Of a stretch of DNA of 64,000 nt, positions 53,071 through 61,418 are shown one piece after another. The notes under the pieces were generated by a model. It made no database searches. It was not told the DNA's origin and saw nothing but the letters and a program-made list of their open reading frames with translations. Source of the DNA: Roseivivax jejudonensis (GTDB lineage: Bacteria; Pseudomonadota; Alphaproteobacteria; Rhodobacterales; Rhodobacteraceae); the NCBI RefSeq assembly GCF_900172265.1, contig NZ_FWFK01000008.1, positions 62,001-126,000 on the forward strand, written 5' to 3'. The position numbers were made by a program, and so were the translations under genes. Position 1 is the first letter of the stretch; every line of letters begins with the position of its first letter.

Positions 53071-54777
53071 CTACCTTTCTAGCGCTGGAGTAGCGCCAGT
53101 GATCATGGCCGCTTGCGAGCGCGTGAGCTGAGGAGACTCAGAAGCAGGACGGAAACCCGATGCCGCGTCTCTGATGGCCTCCACGCCTTGGCGAACGGCT
53201 TTGTCGGCGTAGCCCTTTGCAGCCGAGCCCACGACCATCGCAGGCAGCGTAGCACCGCCGGAGAGAATGCCGCCGGTCGTGTGCAGCGCCAGCATCAAGC
53301 CGTTTCCATCGGGCGAAAGTTTCCCCAGAAGGCGGGCGAAGTTCTCACTGCGGGAGCCACGAACAAACTGGCGCATAAGGCTAATTTCGTCCTCGCTGAA
53401 GAACCTGGCCTTCTTCTTGTCATTGATGATCGACGTGACCGCCTGGCGATACTTGTTCAGGATGTTGCCACCGGAACCAGTAGACGCCGTTTGGTCCTCT
53501 GCCTTCCTGAAAGCATCGTCCAAGAGCTGAGATTTGGCGTAGCGAGCGTTCGCAGCTCGGGCGAGCCCCATGACTTCAGAGGCTCCGGCCCTGCTGTCGA
53601 TCAGCGCATCAATCTCTCGGATGGCGTCAAGGATGAAAGGTTGATCCGGTGCACTGCTGTAGCGTCGCCATAGGCTCTGGCGAATTCCGTCTAGTTGGGA
53701 CAGCGTGGTATTCGGCTGATCTGCTCGCTTCTCCAGCGTTCGCAAGACCGCGCGGCCGGCGTTGTCAACTTCCTCAACGTAGTTTGCCGCCTCAAAGGCT
53801 CTCGTAGCTCGCTCGTAAAGGCTGCGCATTTCGCCGGAGCCAAAGCTCTCACCTGCCTCGTCCACCGCGCGATAGGCTAGATCCTTGGTGGTCCTGAGGG
53901 CGCCGAGCGTGGGTCTCTGCTGTGATTGCTTGAAAGCCATCCTGACGCGCGTGGGCACCCCGCTGAGAGCGTCTACCGCCTTTGGCGCTACTGTTCCGAA
54001 GATACCACCCAGCGCTCCTGTGAGGGCACCTGACTGCGCCCGGGCCGATGCGTCCCCCTCACCCTCCAGGAACCCGTACAGACCACCTGCGCCCGCACCC
54101 AGCGCCATTCCAGCGCCGCTGCGCCCTAGGGCATTACTTGCCTTAGCGGCGAGCTTTGCACCACCAGCGCCGGGAATAAGCGCAGGGGCGACTTCTGCGG
54201 CGAATGCCACGCCTGGGTTCTCGTCGCGCAGCTGTTGCTCTTGGTCACGGCGAACCTGCAACCGCTCATCGTAGGAACCGCGCCCCATAGCGGCGTCAGT
54301 CGCCGCTGCCGCCTCGTCCCCCACAAGGCCGAGCGTCAGGCTTTCCCCGCCGATGTTGAGCGCTGTCGCCGCCTTCTCACCGAAAGACTGTACACCGTCA
54401 TCAACGCCGACGATATTGTCTTTCAGGCGCCCTGTGAACGACATGTCAGCGCGGGGCGGGCGAGCTTGCGGACGAACCTTTCCCAAAGCCGCGCCCTGCG
54501 CCGCCTGCTCTAGTCGCTTCCGACGTGCGGTTAGCCGGGCCAGTTCCTCGAAATTTCGCGGGCGGATTCCAGACGGCTCCTTGGTTCGGTCCTGCGATGA
54601 CTCAGCGCCGCTCTCTTGCATGGCCTTTCGCTTCCTCGCTTGAGCCTGCATCAATTGGAGGCGCCTCAATTGCACATCGGTCGCCTCTGACGTGGCTGAT
54701 CCCTCTGCGCGATTATTCGAGGCACCGACTGAGCTTTCCGACGCCCGGTCAGAATCCCTAAGCGCGTTGCTGGACAT
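53071..54777 (-). CDS. phage DNA-ejection (internal virion) protein-like
   Basis: 568 residues from MSSNALRDSDRASESS, with GAGGGAAAG upstream. Disordered, charged N-terminus (1-110); then Ala/Gly-rich hydrophobic segments (VAFAAEVAPALIPGAGGAKLAAKA; GMALGAGAGGLYGFLEGEG; LTGALGGIFGTV), long helices, and a C-terminal glycine-rich patch (LHTTGGILSGGATLPAMVVGSAAKGYADK). This mix is characteristic of P22 gp16-like and other podovirus ejection proteins that form a channel for DNA entry. Family resemblance is by composition and neighbour rather than a sharp motif. Confidence 0.6.
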   Translation of the reverse strand: MSSNALRDSDRASESSVGASNNRAEGSATSEATDVQLRRLQLMQAQARKRKAMQESGAESSQDRTKEPSGIRPRNFEELARLTARRKRLEQAAQGAALGKVRPQARPPRADMSFTGRLKDNIVGVDDGVQSFGEKAATALNIGGESLTLGLVGDEAAAATDAAMGRGSYDERLQVRRDQEQQLRDENPGVAFAAEVAPALIPGAGGAKLAAKASNALGRSGAGMALGAGAGGLYGFLEGEGDASARAQSGALTGALGGIFGTVAPKAVDALSGVPTRVRMAFKQSQQRPTLGALRTTKDLAYRAVDEAGESFGSGEMRSLYERATRAFEAANYVEEVDNAGRAVLRTLEKRADQPNTTLSQLDGIRQSLWRRYSSAPDQPFILDAIREIDALIDSRAGASEVMGLARAANARYAKSQLLDDAFRKAEDQTASTGSGGNILNKYRQAVTSIINDKKKARFFSEDEISLMRQFVRGSRSENFARLLGKLSPDGNGLMLALHTTGGILSGGATLPAMVVGSAAKGYADKAVRQGVEAIRDAASGFRPASESPQLTRSQAAMITGATPALER

Positions 54778-54826
54778 TGGCTTTCCCTCGATCCTTCCAA
54801 ATCGCTTTGCTCGCCTCAACGAGGAG

Positions 54827-55654
54827 CTAGAACAGGCCTAGCAAGCCCGCTCCGACACCGCCCGCAATTGCCATCGGTCCACTCAAGCCCATAGCCGCGA
54901 GACTTCCGTATGTGCCAAGGCCGCCAAGCCCCGCACCCAGTGCCTTTTCAGCACCGCTCGCGCCCGGCATCGTCTGGCTGCCCGACGTAGTGCCGCCCTG
55001 GCCGCCCATCAGCGCCGCAAGGTTGGCATAACCCATGAGGTTGTCACGCGGCTGAAGCTCGCCCTCGTAATAACGCTCCATGTCCGCGTCAATCCGGCGC
55101 TGGCGCAGGGCATCACGCTCATCACCCACGGCACCCATCATCTGTGCCCCGAGATAACCCGCCTGCTCGGTGCTCGGCGTCAGCGCCACGCCACGCAGCG
55201 CATTCGTCTGCATGTTGTTCATCGCGTCGTAAGCGAACGGCGCCGTCGCCTCTGCCGCTACCCGTCCCACGGTATCCATTGCTTGGGACGAGTTGAGCAT
55301 GCCCGACCCGGAGAACTGCGCCGTTGCCGCTGGGATCGCGGCATCAAGTGCATTGTCCTGCGCGGCCTTAAGTTGCTCGCTTTGGAAGCCGCCAGACATC
55401 ATCTTTGATAAGTAACCTTGAGCATCGTCCGTGAGACTTGGTCCGCGCGCGCGATCCATAATCATCTGTTGGGAGACTGCTGTGGGTGCACCTGGTCCTG
55501 CGACGCGGTTGCCCTCGTAGGGAGACGCTGAAAAGCCACCAGAGCCATAGAGCTTGGAGCCGCCTGCCATAGCTTCTTTGAGATATGGTTTAGCAGCCTT
55601 CCACGGCTCCATCTTTTGCGTAGTTTCAGTCTTTTCGCTACCACCGCCTGGCAT
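54827..55654 (-). CDS. phage internal virion/DNA transfer protein-like
   Basis: 275 residues: MPGGGSEKTETTQKMEPWKA, then AKPYLKEAMAGGSKLY, repeated Ala/Gln helices (SEQLKAAQDNALDAAIPAATAQFSGSGMLNSSQAMDTVGR), and a Gly-rich hydrophobic C-terminus (GLGTYGSLAAMGLSGPMAIAGGVGAGLLGLF). It resembles P22 gp7/gp20-type ejection proteins, and its pairing with the gene at 53071 supports this. TAAAGGG lies upstream of the ATG. Confidence 0.65.
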   Translation of the reverse strand: MPGGGSEKTETTQKMEPWKAAKPYLKEAMAGGSKLYGSGGFSASPYEGNRVAGPGAPTAVSQQMIMDRARGPSLTDDAQGYLSKMMSGGFQSEQLKAAQDNALDAAIPAATAQFSGSGMLNSSQAMDTVGRVAAEATAPFAYDAMNNMQTNALRGVALTPSTEQAGYLGAQMMGAVGDERDALRQRRIDADMERYYEGELQPRDNLMGYANLAALMGGQGGTTSGSQTMPGASGAEKALGAGLGGLGTYGSLAAMGLSGPMAIAGGVGAGLLGLF

Positions 55655-55666
55655 CTCATTTACCCT

Positions 55667-56146
55667 TTAGTTCAGCCGTGCGTTTTCGCCGGGCGCTTCA
55701 TTCAGTTTACCATCACCATCTATATCAAGCCACATCGTTCGATATATCTCAGGTGCGATTTCTTCGGCCCATTGATCGCCGCCACAAATCCACGCTGTCA
55801 CATGAACAACGCTCAGCAGAGAATGCGACAAAACTTCGATGATGGGCTGATCGGGGCTTTGCTCAGGATCAAGGCTGGCTATCGTCCGTAACTGAAGGCA
55901 ACTTGTCAGAACAACAGGCCGAAGTATCGCCGCATGCTGGACGAAGAACGGGTGTAGCTCTTTTCCAAATGCCATCCAGACCGTCATCCGCCCCATGCAG
56001 TCGGTTTCGCTGGTTTGGGACATGCGTATCCACTCGCTGCAGGCGATGGAGAGGTTCTCCATGAAATTCACGGCCTGAGCGTTCCCACAGAACCATTTGT
56101 TCAGGTCCTTTGAGTTTAGCCTCAAGAGTTGATGCTTGCCCGTCAT
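55667..56146 (-). CDS. element hypothetical protein
   Basis: 159 residues, Cys-containing, helical: MTGKHQLLRLNSKDLNKWF, then ENLSIACSEWIRMSQTSETD, with a terminal EF-hand-like loop WLDIDGDGKLNE that would bind calcium (D-I-D-G-D-G-K-L). It follows the 56150 gene by 3 bases and precedes the ejection protein genes. No named family. Confidence 0.55.
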   Translation of the reverse strand: MTGKHQLLRLNSKDLNKWFCGNAQAVNFMENLSIACSEWIRMSQTSETDCMGRMTVWMAFGKELHPFFVQHAAILRPVVLTSCLQLRTIASLDPEQSPDQPIIEVLSHSLLSVVHVTAWICGGDQWAEEIAPEIYRTMWLDIDGDGKLNEAPGENARLN

Positions 56147-56149
56147 TTT

Positions 56150-56437
56150 CTAAGTCTCCAGGTTTTGATGATTGACACCAATCCGAGTCGAGCATCTGGC
56201 TATCTCGACAAGAAATTCTGCAAAGTCATCAATCATGGTGAAGCTGCAAGAATTCGCTTTCGGGTTTCTGAAAACAACAAGCTCCTTCCAGACGAAGCCG
56301 TCAGCTGTCGCGACCTGATTGGCCTGTCGTTCTATTTCTGCGTCCTCTAGGTCGGCGGGTGCGAAAACGATTATCGCAAGCGACGTGTCACCCCTGCCTG
56401 CCTCCAGCCTTTCGACGCGGTTCATGAGCTGTCTCAT
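56150..56437 (-). CDS. small element protein, paralogue of the next gene upstream
   Basis: 95 residues: MRQLMNRVERLEAGRGDTSL, then AIIVFAPADLEDAEIERQAN. Starts with an N-terminal coiled-coil segment (NRVERLE) followed by a strand AIIVFAP, the same plan as the 82-residue protein directly upstream (STRIERLE ... PAIIFLVA). Overlaps that gene by 4 bases. Unknown. Confidence 0.6.
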   Translation of the reverse strand: MRQLMNRVERLEAGRGDTSLAIIVFAPADLEDAEIERQANQVATADGFVWKELVVFRNPKANSCSFTMIDDFAEFLVEIARCSTRIGVNHQNLET

Positions 56438-56682
56438 TGCGCCGGACGCCTATGCTCTTCGAAGACGGATTCCGCGCGCGCGTAGAAGCTCTCGCTGGTT
56501 TCACCCTCTGCCCGTGCGATGCTGGAAACGCTGCAATTCACGAAGAGCGCGACATCGGGTGCATCTTCTTGGCTGTCCGCATGGTCTGCCCTCTGGGCCA
56601 CGAGAAAGATGATTGCAGGCCATTCCTTGTCCGGGGCGTTATCGCCTTCCAGCCGTTCGATCCGCGTACTCAACTTGCTCAT
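56434..56682 (-). CDS. small element protein
   Basis: 82 residues: MSKLSTRIERLEGDNAPDKE, then WPAIIFLVAQRADHADSQED. Helix followed by a strand; tail SFYARAESVFEEHRRP. Overlaps DUF5681 upstream and the 95-residue paralogue downstream (ATGA), so it is within the operon. Confidence 0.6.
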   Translation of the reverse strand: MSKLSTRIERLEGDNAPDKEWPAIIFLVAQRADHADSQEDAPDVALFVNCSVSSIARAEGETSESFYARAESVFEEHRRPAQ

Positions 56683-57116
56683 GTCCTGCTCTCCAGTGCC
56701 GCCACGCGGCGTTCGAGTTCTTCGGTCTCAAGGGCCCGCCGGTAGGTCTCGACCAGCGCCATGACGCTTGCCGCTTCGCTAGGTGTCAGCTCACCCTCGG
56801 ACACGGCCTTCAGGACCGCCTGCGCCGCCTTGGTGGCGTCTTCGGCGGTCTTCATTTCGGGTAGGTCAAAGCTGACCGGGGCGTCCTTCTTGGCGGGAGC
56901 GATCCGCTCCAGGCAGAGGCGCATGGCTGTCGTGTCCCCCTCTAGCGCCATCTCGACAGCCTTGCGGGTAATGCCCTCGGCTTCGCCCTCCAGCAGTTCC
57001 TCCACCGCGCGGGTGATCTTGTGGCGTGTGCCCTTCGGGCGACCCGGATTACCGGGCGCAAACGTGCCGTCGGGGTTGCGGGTATCCGTAGTCGAGCCGC
57101 TATTTCGGTGGGTCAT
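56679..57116 (-). CDS. DUF5681-domain protein
   Basis: 145 residues from MTHRNSGSTTDTRNPDGTFA. The DUF5681 signature PGNPGRPKGTRHKITRAVEE is at residues about 21-40, followed by a helical region (TTAMRLCLERIAPAKKDAPV). DUF5681 proteins are phage and transposon proteins often next to large terminase, and may be small-terminase-like; no large terminase follows here. It overlaps the primase-polymerase gene by 4 bases. The start at 57116 is chosen over 57152 for that overlap. Confidence 0.8.
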   Translation of the reverse strand: MTHRNSGSTTDTRNPDGTFAPGNPGRPKGTRHKITRAVEELLEGEAEGITRKAVEMALEGDTTAMRLCLERIAPAKKDAPVSFDLPEMKTAEDATKAAQAVLKAVSEGELTPSEAASVMALVETYRRALETEELERRVAALESRT

Positions 57117-58180
57117 CGTGCGGCCTCCGAGACTTGCCGGATCTGCCAACAATCACTATACACCTCTTCCCCCCGGAGGGATTGGGATACCAAGCTGTAG
57201 AGGCCACACTGACGACGGCTTTTATCCGGACTGCGGCGCTCGGCCAGGTAACCACGCTCAAGCAGTACGTCCCGGGCGCATTCGATACGCCGGCGCGGCC
57301 ATGGCGGTGAACCAGCCTTGCTCATGGCTGTGGGCGCGATTGCGAACGACTGGCGGTTTGGATGCCAGCGCTGGAACAGCAGATACAGCGCATAAGCTTC
57401 CGGCTGGTCGATCAGACCGTCCATGATCCTGTCTCCGTTCGTGATCTGGGGTTTCTTGAGCCCGAGGAAGTTCCGGCCGGCGGCCTCGTACTTCCATGCC
57501 GAGCGCGCGCAGCCTTCGACCTCTCTCAGCCCGAGCGGGTTGGGGAATGCGCTGCACCAGGTCTCGGCCGCGTCGATCAGCGTCTCCACGTCGTCGCAGT
57601 GGCGCGCCTCTGCCATGCACCAGCGAAAGAGGCTGTTGTTGCGCTCACCTTTCCCGATGCTCTCAGCGGCCCTCAGGGAGCCAGTGCTGAGCGCTGCAGC
57701 CGGGATGGTCGGGAGGTTTGCGATGTCGCCAAGACCGCCGGTCCGGAACGCGTACGACGCGCCCAGGTCTTCGCGGCGAGACGGCGGCGCGATGGTGAAG
57801 CCGTCGCCGAGGATGTCGATTGGCTGATTGGATAGAGGGCGGATAGCTCGCCCCTCACCATTGTGCCGATACCAGAGCTTCGACTTTCCAGACGCGGTTC
57901 TGATCGTGATCGGGGTCTCGCCGAACCGGTCAACGGCAACGGCGAGCCACGCGTCTCCAACGGCGTCCACGTCTACTTCGACCAGGCCGGATGGCTTGCC
58001 CATGACAAGGCCGAGTCCGTCCGCATTGGCCAGTCTCGAGGAACGCGCCCACGCTCGCGACTTGTTTGCGTTGGCGTGCTGCCAGCCCTTCACTGCCGGA
58101 CGCTTCGCACGGGTATCCACCGGGAAGGTGGCGAGCCCGTGATCCGCGAAGTGGGGAGCGTGCTGAGCGAAAACACCCAT
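57113..58180 (-). CDS. bifunctional primase-polymerase domain protein
   Basis: Replication protein of 355 residues. The N-terminal prim-pol domain starts APHFADHGLATFPVDTRAKR (the G-x5-P-x5-K-P pattern) and has LVMGKPSGLVEVDVDAVGDA (the catalytic acidic D-V-D) and RTASGKSKLWYRHNG near residue 95. A helical C-terminal region (IGKGERNNSLFRWCMAEARHC; RRRIECARDVLLERGYLAERR) contains a winged helix; no helicase domain is fused. Start 58180 overlaps the stop of the Toprim gene. It probably primes replication of the element. Confidence 0.85.
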   Translation of the reverse strand: MGVFAQHAPHFADHGLATFPVDTRAKRPAVKGWQHANANKSRAWARSSRLANADGLGLVMGKPSGLVEVDVDAVGDAWLAVAVDRFGETPITIRTASGKSKLWYRHNGEGRAIRPLSNQPIDILGDGFTIAPPSRREDLGASYAFRTGGLGDIANLPTIPAAALSTGSLRAAESIGKGERNNSLFRWCMAEARHCDDVETLIDAAETWCSAFPNPLGLREVEGCARSAWKYEAAGRNFLGLKKPQITNGDRIMDGLIDQPEAYALYLLFQRWHPNRQSFAIAPTAMSKAGSPPWPRRRIECARDVLLERGYLAERRSPDKSRRQCGLYSLVSQSLRGEEVYSDCWQIRQVSEAAR

Positions 58181-59055
58181 TATGCTGCCCTCCCGATGAA
58201 TTGCATCAGGGTGGCGCGCTCTTGGGCCTCGATGTTTTTCAGCTGCGTCAGTTCCTCGTGCGGCAAGTGCGCTTCGATGGCACTCTCCACGAGCCGACGC
58301 AGGAGGTCGGGCGGCATGGCATCCAACTCGGCAGCGAACTCGTAAGGCCAACGCTGATCCGCCCTTGACTTGCGCTTCGCTGGGCGGGTCGGAAGCTCGT
58401 GGTCGATGACCTGCTGGTACGTCAGCCCGAGTTCGTGGAAGACGACGGGCACATCGAATTCGGTGCCAAAGCGATGCAGTTTGTCCCTTAGCGAGCGCGC
58501 GGCATCCCGTCCGCTGCGGTCGAAGTCGTAGAGCGAGTAGACCACGAGTGTCTGGCCGATGCCGATCATGTCGTTTACTGCCTCGAAGGCGAACGTCTCC
58601 GAAGAGAAGCCACCGGTCGGCATGAGCGGCACGTCGTATTCGCTCGTAACCGGCGCGATTACACCAGCCAGCGCGCTCTTCTCGATCCAGATTTCCACCT
58701 GTTCGGCCGCATCCGCCCAAAGAGCCTTGCGGTACACCTGCGCGGTGCGGCGCAGTGCGTCCTGCCAGCCGTCATAGGTCCGGGGCTTCCGCATGTAGCG
58801 GGTGGCGTCCGCAACTGCGCTGTAGGGCATCCTACCGGCACGGCGAAGGGCGAGCACTTGTGCCTGCACCTTGCCGTAGCCACTCTCAGACTTCTCGATA
58901 AGCCCGGCAACGGTCGCGGCATAAAACAACTGCCGGACTGTCACGGGACCGTGCAGGTTGGCGTAGCTGATCAGGAAGTCGGCGCGCGCTTCCATCTCAG
59001 CGCCAGTGGCGCGCCCGCGCTTTATCCGGCCAGCCTGATAAACACCGGAATTCAT
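58180..59055 (-). CDS. Topo VI A / Spo11-like Toprim protein
   Basis: 291 residues. An N-terminal helix-turn-helix-like part (ISYANLHGPVTVRQLFYAATV; GYGKVQAQVLALRRAGRMPY) with Tyr residues, then a Toprim-like domain: VEIWIEKSALAGVIAPVTSE (metal-binding Glu), DVPLMPTGGFSSETFAFEAV, and LVVYSLYDFDRSGRDAARSL (the D-x-D pair). This order matches topoisomerase VI subunit A. It lacks the partner ATPase gene (subunit B). Overlaps the prim-pol gene downstream and the PC4-like gene upstream by a few bases. It could nick or resolve element DNA; that is inference. Confidence 0.75.
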   Translation of the reverse strand: MNSGVYQAGRIKRGRATGAEMEARADFLISYANLHGPVTVRQLFYAATVAGLIEKSESGYGKVQAQVLALRRAGRMPYSAVADATRYMRKPRTYDGWQDALRRTAQVYRKALWADAAEQVEIWIEKSALAGVIAPVTSEYDVPLMPTGGFSSETFAFEAVNDMIGIGQTLVVYSLYDFDRSGRDAARSLRDKLHRFGTEFDVPVVFHELGLTYQQVIDHELPTRPAKRKSRADQRWPYEFAAELDAMPPDLLRRLVESAIEAHLPHEELTQLKNIEAQERATLMQFIGRAA

Positions 59056-59282
59056 GACGATGCCCCCTGATTTGGGGACATCGCGCGCAGCACATCATTG
59101 AGGCCGACGCAAAGTTCGGGAAGCTCGTGCGGCTCGATGGATACGCCTTGCTTTGAAGGTCGCATCCGACCATCTCTGAGCGGATACCAGAGACGCAGGT
59201 CGACGCGCTGCCGGCCCTGCGCCCCCTCCAGCGTTAGGCGCAGTTCCTTACCATTGGTCTGCGAGATTGCGGCGTAAATCAC
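59052..59282 (-). CDS. PC4-like ssDNA-binding protein (second copy)
   Basis: 76 residues from GTG at 59282; GGAGGG lies upstream and GTGA overlaps the preceding stop. The segment ELRLTLEGAQGRQRVDLRLWYPLRDGRMRPSKQGVSIEPHELPELCVGLNDVL matches the PC4/Sub1 fold (R-x-W-Y-x8-P-S-K-x-G-V-S). Binds single-stranded DNA as a dimer in known members. Tandem with the gene at 59279. Confidence 0.75.
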   Translation of the reverse strand: MIYAAISQTNGKELRLTLEGAQGRQRVDLRLWYPLRDGRMRPSKQGVSIEPHELPELCVGLNDVLRAMSPNQGASS

Positions 59283-59509
59283 TGCTGCTGCCCTCCGCAC
59301 TCGGGCGGCATCTGCTGCGCCTCGTTCAGAGCCCAGAGGAAATCCGACAGCAGCTCGGCCTTGAAGGCGATGCCCTGCTTGCCAGGCTTCATCTCGCCGC
59401 CCGCGTCGTAGAAGACGCGGACGTTGATCATGTCGTGGCCTTTGAAGTCATTCCGCATGACGCGGATTTCCTCGCGGTCGTTCTTCCTGATCTTGGTAAA
59501 CAAGGGCAT
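59279..59509 (-). CDS. PC4-like ssDNA-binding protein (first copy)
   Basis: 76 residues: MPLFTKIRKNDREEIRVMRN, then DFKGHDMINVRVFYDAGGEM and PGKQGIAFKAELLSDFLWAL. PC4-type pattern of ssDNA binding (V-R-V-F-Y ... K-P-G-K-Q-G-I). Two such genes in a row are unusual; they may form heterodimers or have split roles in replication. Confidence 0.78.
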   Translation of the reverse strand: MPLFTKIRKNDREEIRVMRNDFKGHDMINVRVFYDAGGEMKPGKQGIAFKAELLSDFLWALNEAQQMPPECGGQQQ

Positions 59510-59610
59510 CAGCCACGCCCTCCGAATGCGAGCCCTGCGATGACGCGGGCGGTCGGTTCAGGCAGGCCGTGGCGCTTGCGGAGACGGTCAATCTGCAGGC
59601 GGCGGATCAT
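59509..59610 (-). CDS. 33-residue coupled ORF
   Basis: MIRRLQIDRLRKRHGLPEPT then ARVIAGLAFGGRG. ATG at 59610 overlaps the stop of the upstream gene (ATGA), and the stop overlaps the next start (TGATG). Translational coupling at both ends and absence of a gap argue it is a real gene. It is short, basic and helical; function unknown. Confidence 0.55.
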   Translation of the reverse strand: MIRRLQIDRLRKRHGLPEPTARVIAGLAFGGRG

Positions 59611-59963
59611 GCTGCCACCTGCTCGCTGGCCACGCGGTGAACCCGCGAAACAAGCGTATACGTTCCGTAAGCACCCGCTCCGGTGTTGGGATCACCGGCG
59701 TAGTAATCCGTGTGGATCTCGACGCCGGTTTCGCGCTTCAGCAGATGCACGATGTCCGAGATGCGCACGGGCGACGCGCAATAAACGGGTGCAGCAATCA
59801 GCAGATCCATCACCTGGCGGCGACGCTTCGACAGGATGTGGCGCGTAACCGAGCCGTCCGCTTGCTGGATGGCATAGGTTGCAGCGGAGCGGTCAGACGG
59901 CAGGTCTGAAACACGCCAGATGCGGCGTGTGCTGGCTGGGGGAATTGCAGTTTCGGTCTTCAT
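59607..59963 (-). CDS. element hypothetical protein, probable winged helix
   Basis: 118 residues: MKTETAIPPASTRRIWRVSD, then SDIVHLLKRETGVEIHTDYY, with LSKRRRQVMDLLIAAPVYCASPVRISDIVHLLKRETGVE consistent with a winged-helix DNA-binding unit. AAAGGAC lies before the ATG. First gene of the replication operon after the AlpA-type gene; unrecognised. Confidence 0.6.
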   Translation of the reverse strand: MKTETAIPPASTRRIWRVSDLPSDRSAATYAIQQADGSVTRHILSKRRRQVMDLLIAAPVYCASPVRISDIVHLLKRETGVEIHTDYYAGDPNTGAGAYGTYTLVSRVHRVASEQVAA

Positions 59964-60071
59964 GGTTCGTCCTTTCCAGTTGAAAGGACCGAGCCGCGTC
60001 GCTATACTTTCAATTGCCGCTGAAAGAATAACGCCCCTGCGAGCCCGGTCGGGTTTGCGGGGGTTTTTCTT

Positions 60072-60326
60072 TTACGCGGCTTCGCGATTGGCGGCGGCGT
60101 TGTCGATAACCGCTTGGATTTCGCTGCACTTCCAGCGGCTCATTCCGCCAATCTTGATCGGGCGCGGAATCACGCCATCCTGAACGCGGCGCCAGAACGT
60201 CGAGACAGACGCACCGAGCATCGCGGCCGCTTCCTTGTCGCGAAGGAGCGGATCAGCAGGAATAGCGAGCTTGGGGGCTTCGCCGATATTCGACGTCGCT
60301 TGATTTCCAGAATAATTCGTTTGCAT
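60072..60326 (-). CDS. AlpA/excisionase-like helix-turn-helix protein
   Basis: 84 residues: MQTNYSGNQATSNIGEAPKL, then the MerR-like helix-turn-helix PLLRDKEAAAMLGASVSTFWRRVQDGVIPRPIKIGGMSRWKCSEIQAVID (residues 27-75), the AlpA/phage excisionase pattern. Likely an activator of the replication operon or excision. Confidence 0.85.
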   Translation of the reverse strand: MQTNYSGNQATSNIGEAPKLAIPADPLLRDKEAAAMLGASVSTFWRRVQDGVIPRPIKIGGMSRWKCSEIQAVIDNAAANREAA

Positions 60327-60461
60327 CTCTCAGCCCTCAGGTCAGCGCCGGGGGCTAAGTGCTCAACCCTCGGCTTGATTGCGATGGGTTGAGAATACGG
60401 CGGGCAGTTCTGTCGCATAACGGGGTGCAGCATCTCTGCACACCACCCCGCAGGGGCTAAA

Positions 60462-61163
60462 CTATCTAGGCGGACCAGCGTTTTTGTTGCGATACTCCCT
60501 CATTCTCGCGATTTCCCAGTCACTTAAGTCCGGAATATTTATCGAGAAAGAACCATCTGTGACCGCTGACATGTATCGCTTGGGGACTGCATGTGGGACC
60601 TCGTTGGCGACGAGTTGCATCACGGTCAGCTCCCTCTGAAACCAAGCGGAAACCTTCAAGAAGCGATCCAGTGCATTGGATTCCTCAAAAAGGGCTTTGC
60701 GAACTGTTACTTCGTCTAAAATTTCGTGCGCGGCCCAAAGATGCGCCACAGACTCAAATTTTGGCCACATCTTAGACTGCAAATTATTAGCGTCAGAGCT
60801 TACTGATCTTCCCGACGAGTCTCGCTGAGTTGAAACCCACTCCGAGACAAGAAACGCCGCCTTCATTTTTTTCTTTTCGCCATATTTCTTTATGTTCCTA
60901 AGCATCTGAATAGCCAAACACCCACAAAGCCTGCCGTTCTGAGTTCGCGTCGGTGCATCCTTGAAAATTAGTTTGCTAAACCGCGAAAATTCTTCCGCTT
61001 CGCCCAATGCCATGGCGGCACCATCACGAAGCGCGATATCGATGGCGTTGTTTCGATCCAGATCACTCTCCGGATACAGCATATACACGTGCAGAATGAG
61101 TGGAGCCAAAGAGGAAATACTTCCGTCTTCGCCTAAGATTGGCAGGACTTCAGCCTGGGTCAC
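60462..61163 (-). CDS. element hypothetical protein
   Basis: 233 residues from GTG at 61163, overlapping the AlpA gene (GTGA). Mostly helical and soluble: MTQAEVLPILGEDGSISSLA, DNAIDIALRDGAAM is read as NNAIDIALRDGAAMALGEAE, MKAAFLVSEWVSTQRDSSGR. AT-richer than its neighbours, which suggests separate acquisition. No family recognised. Confidence 0.65.
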   Translation of the reverse strand: MTQAEVLPILGEDGSISSLAPLILHVYMLYPESDLDRNNAIDIALRDGAAMALGEAEEFSRFSKLIFKDAPTRTQNGRLCGCLAIQMLRNIKKYGEKKKMKAAFLVSEWVSTQRDSSGRSVSSDANNLQSKMWPKFESVAHLWAAHEILDEVTVRKALFEESNALDRFLKVSAWFQRELTVMQLVANEVPHAVPKRYMSAVTDGSFSINIPDLSDWEIARMREYRNKNAGPPR

Positions 61164-61348
61164 AACATCTCCGTTTCATGCCTAAGTGCGAGCCAATCTT
61201 GCACGGTGCGGCTATACCAACCCACGGCGCGCTCTCCGATCCGCGCGGGCACCGGCAAGTCACCACGCGCAATCATGCGGTACAACGTGCTCTTACTTGG
61301 GCCGGTGAGGCTCTCGACCTCGGGGCGGCGCAGCATTCTGTCAGTCAT
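61160..61348 (-). CDS. AlpA-family regulator
   Basis: 62 residues from MTDRMLRRPEVESLTGPSKS (AAGGAAAG upstream). Typical AlpA: TLYRMIARGDLPVPARIGERAVGWYSRTVQDWL. AlpA proteins activate excision or early genes of P4-like elements. Immediately downstream of the integrase in the same orientation. Confidence 0.9.
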   Translation of the reverse strand: MTDRMLRRPEVESLTGPSKSTLYRMIARGDLPVPARIGERAVGWYSRTVQDWLALRHETEML

Positions 61349-61418
61349 TTTTCTTTCCTTCCTTGACTGACGTGATGAATATACCGCGACGTTTTCGCCA
61401 AAGTTAAAGGCCAGTTGC

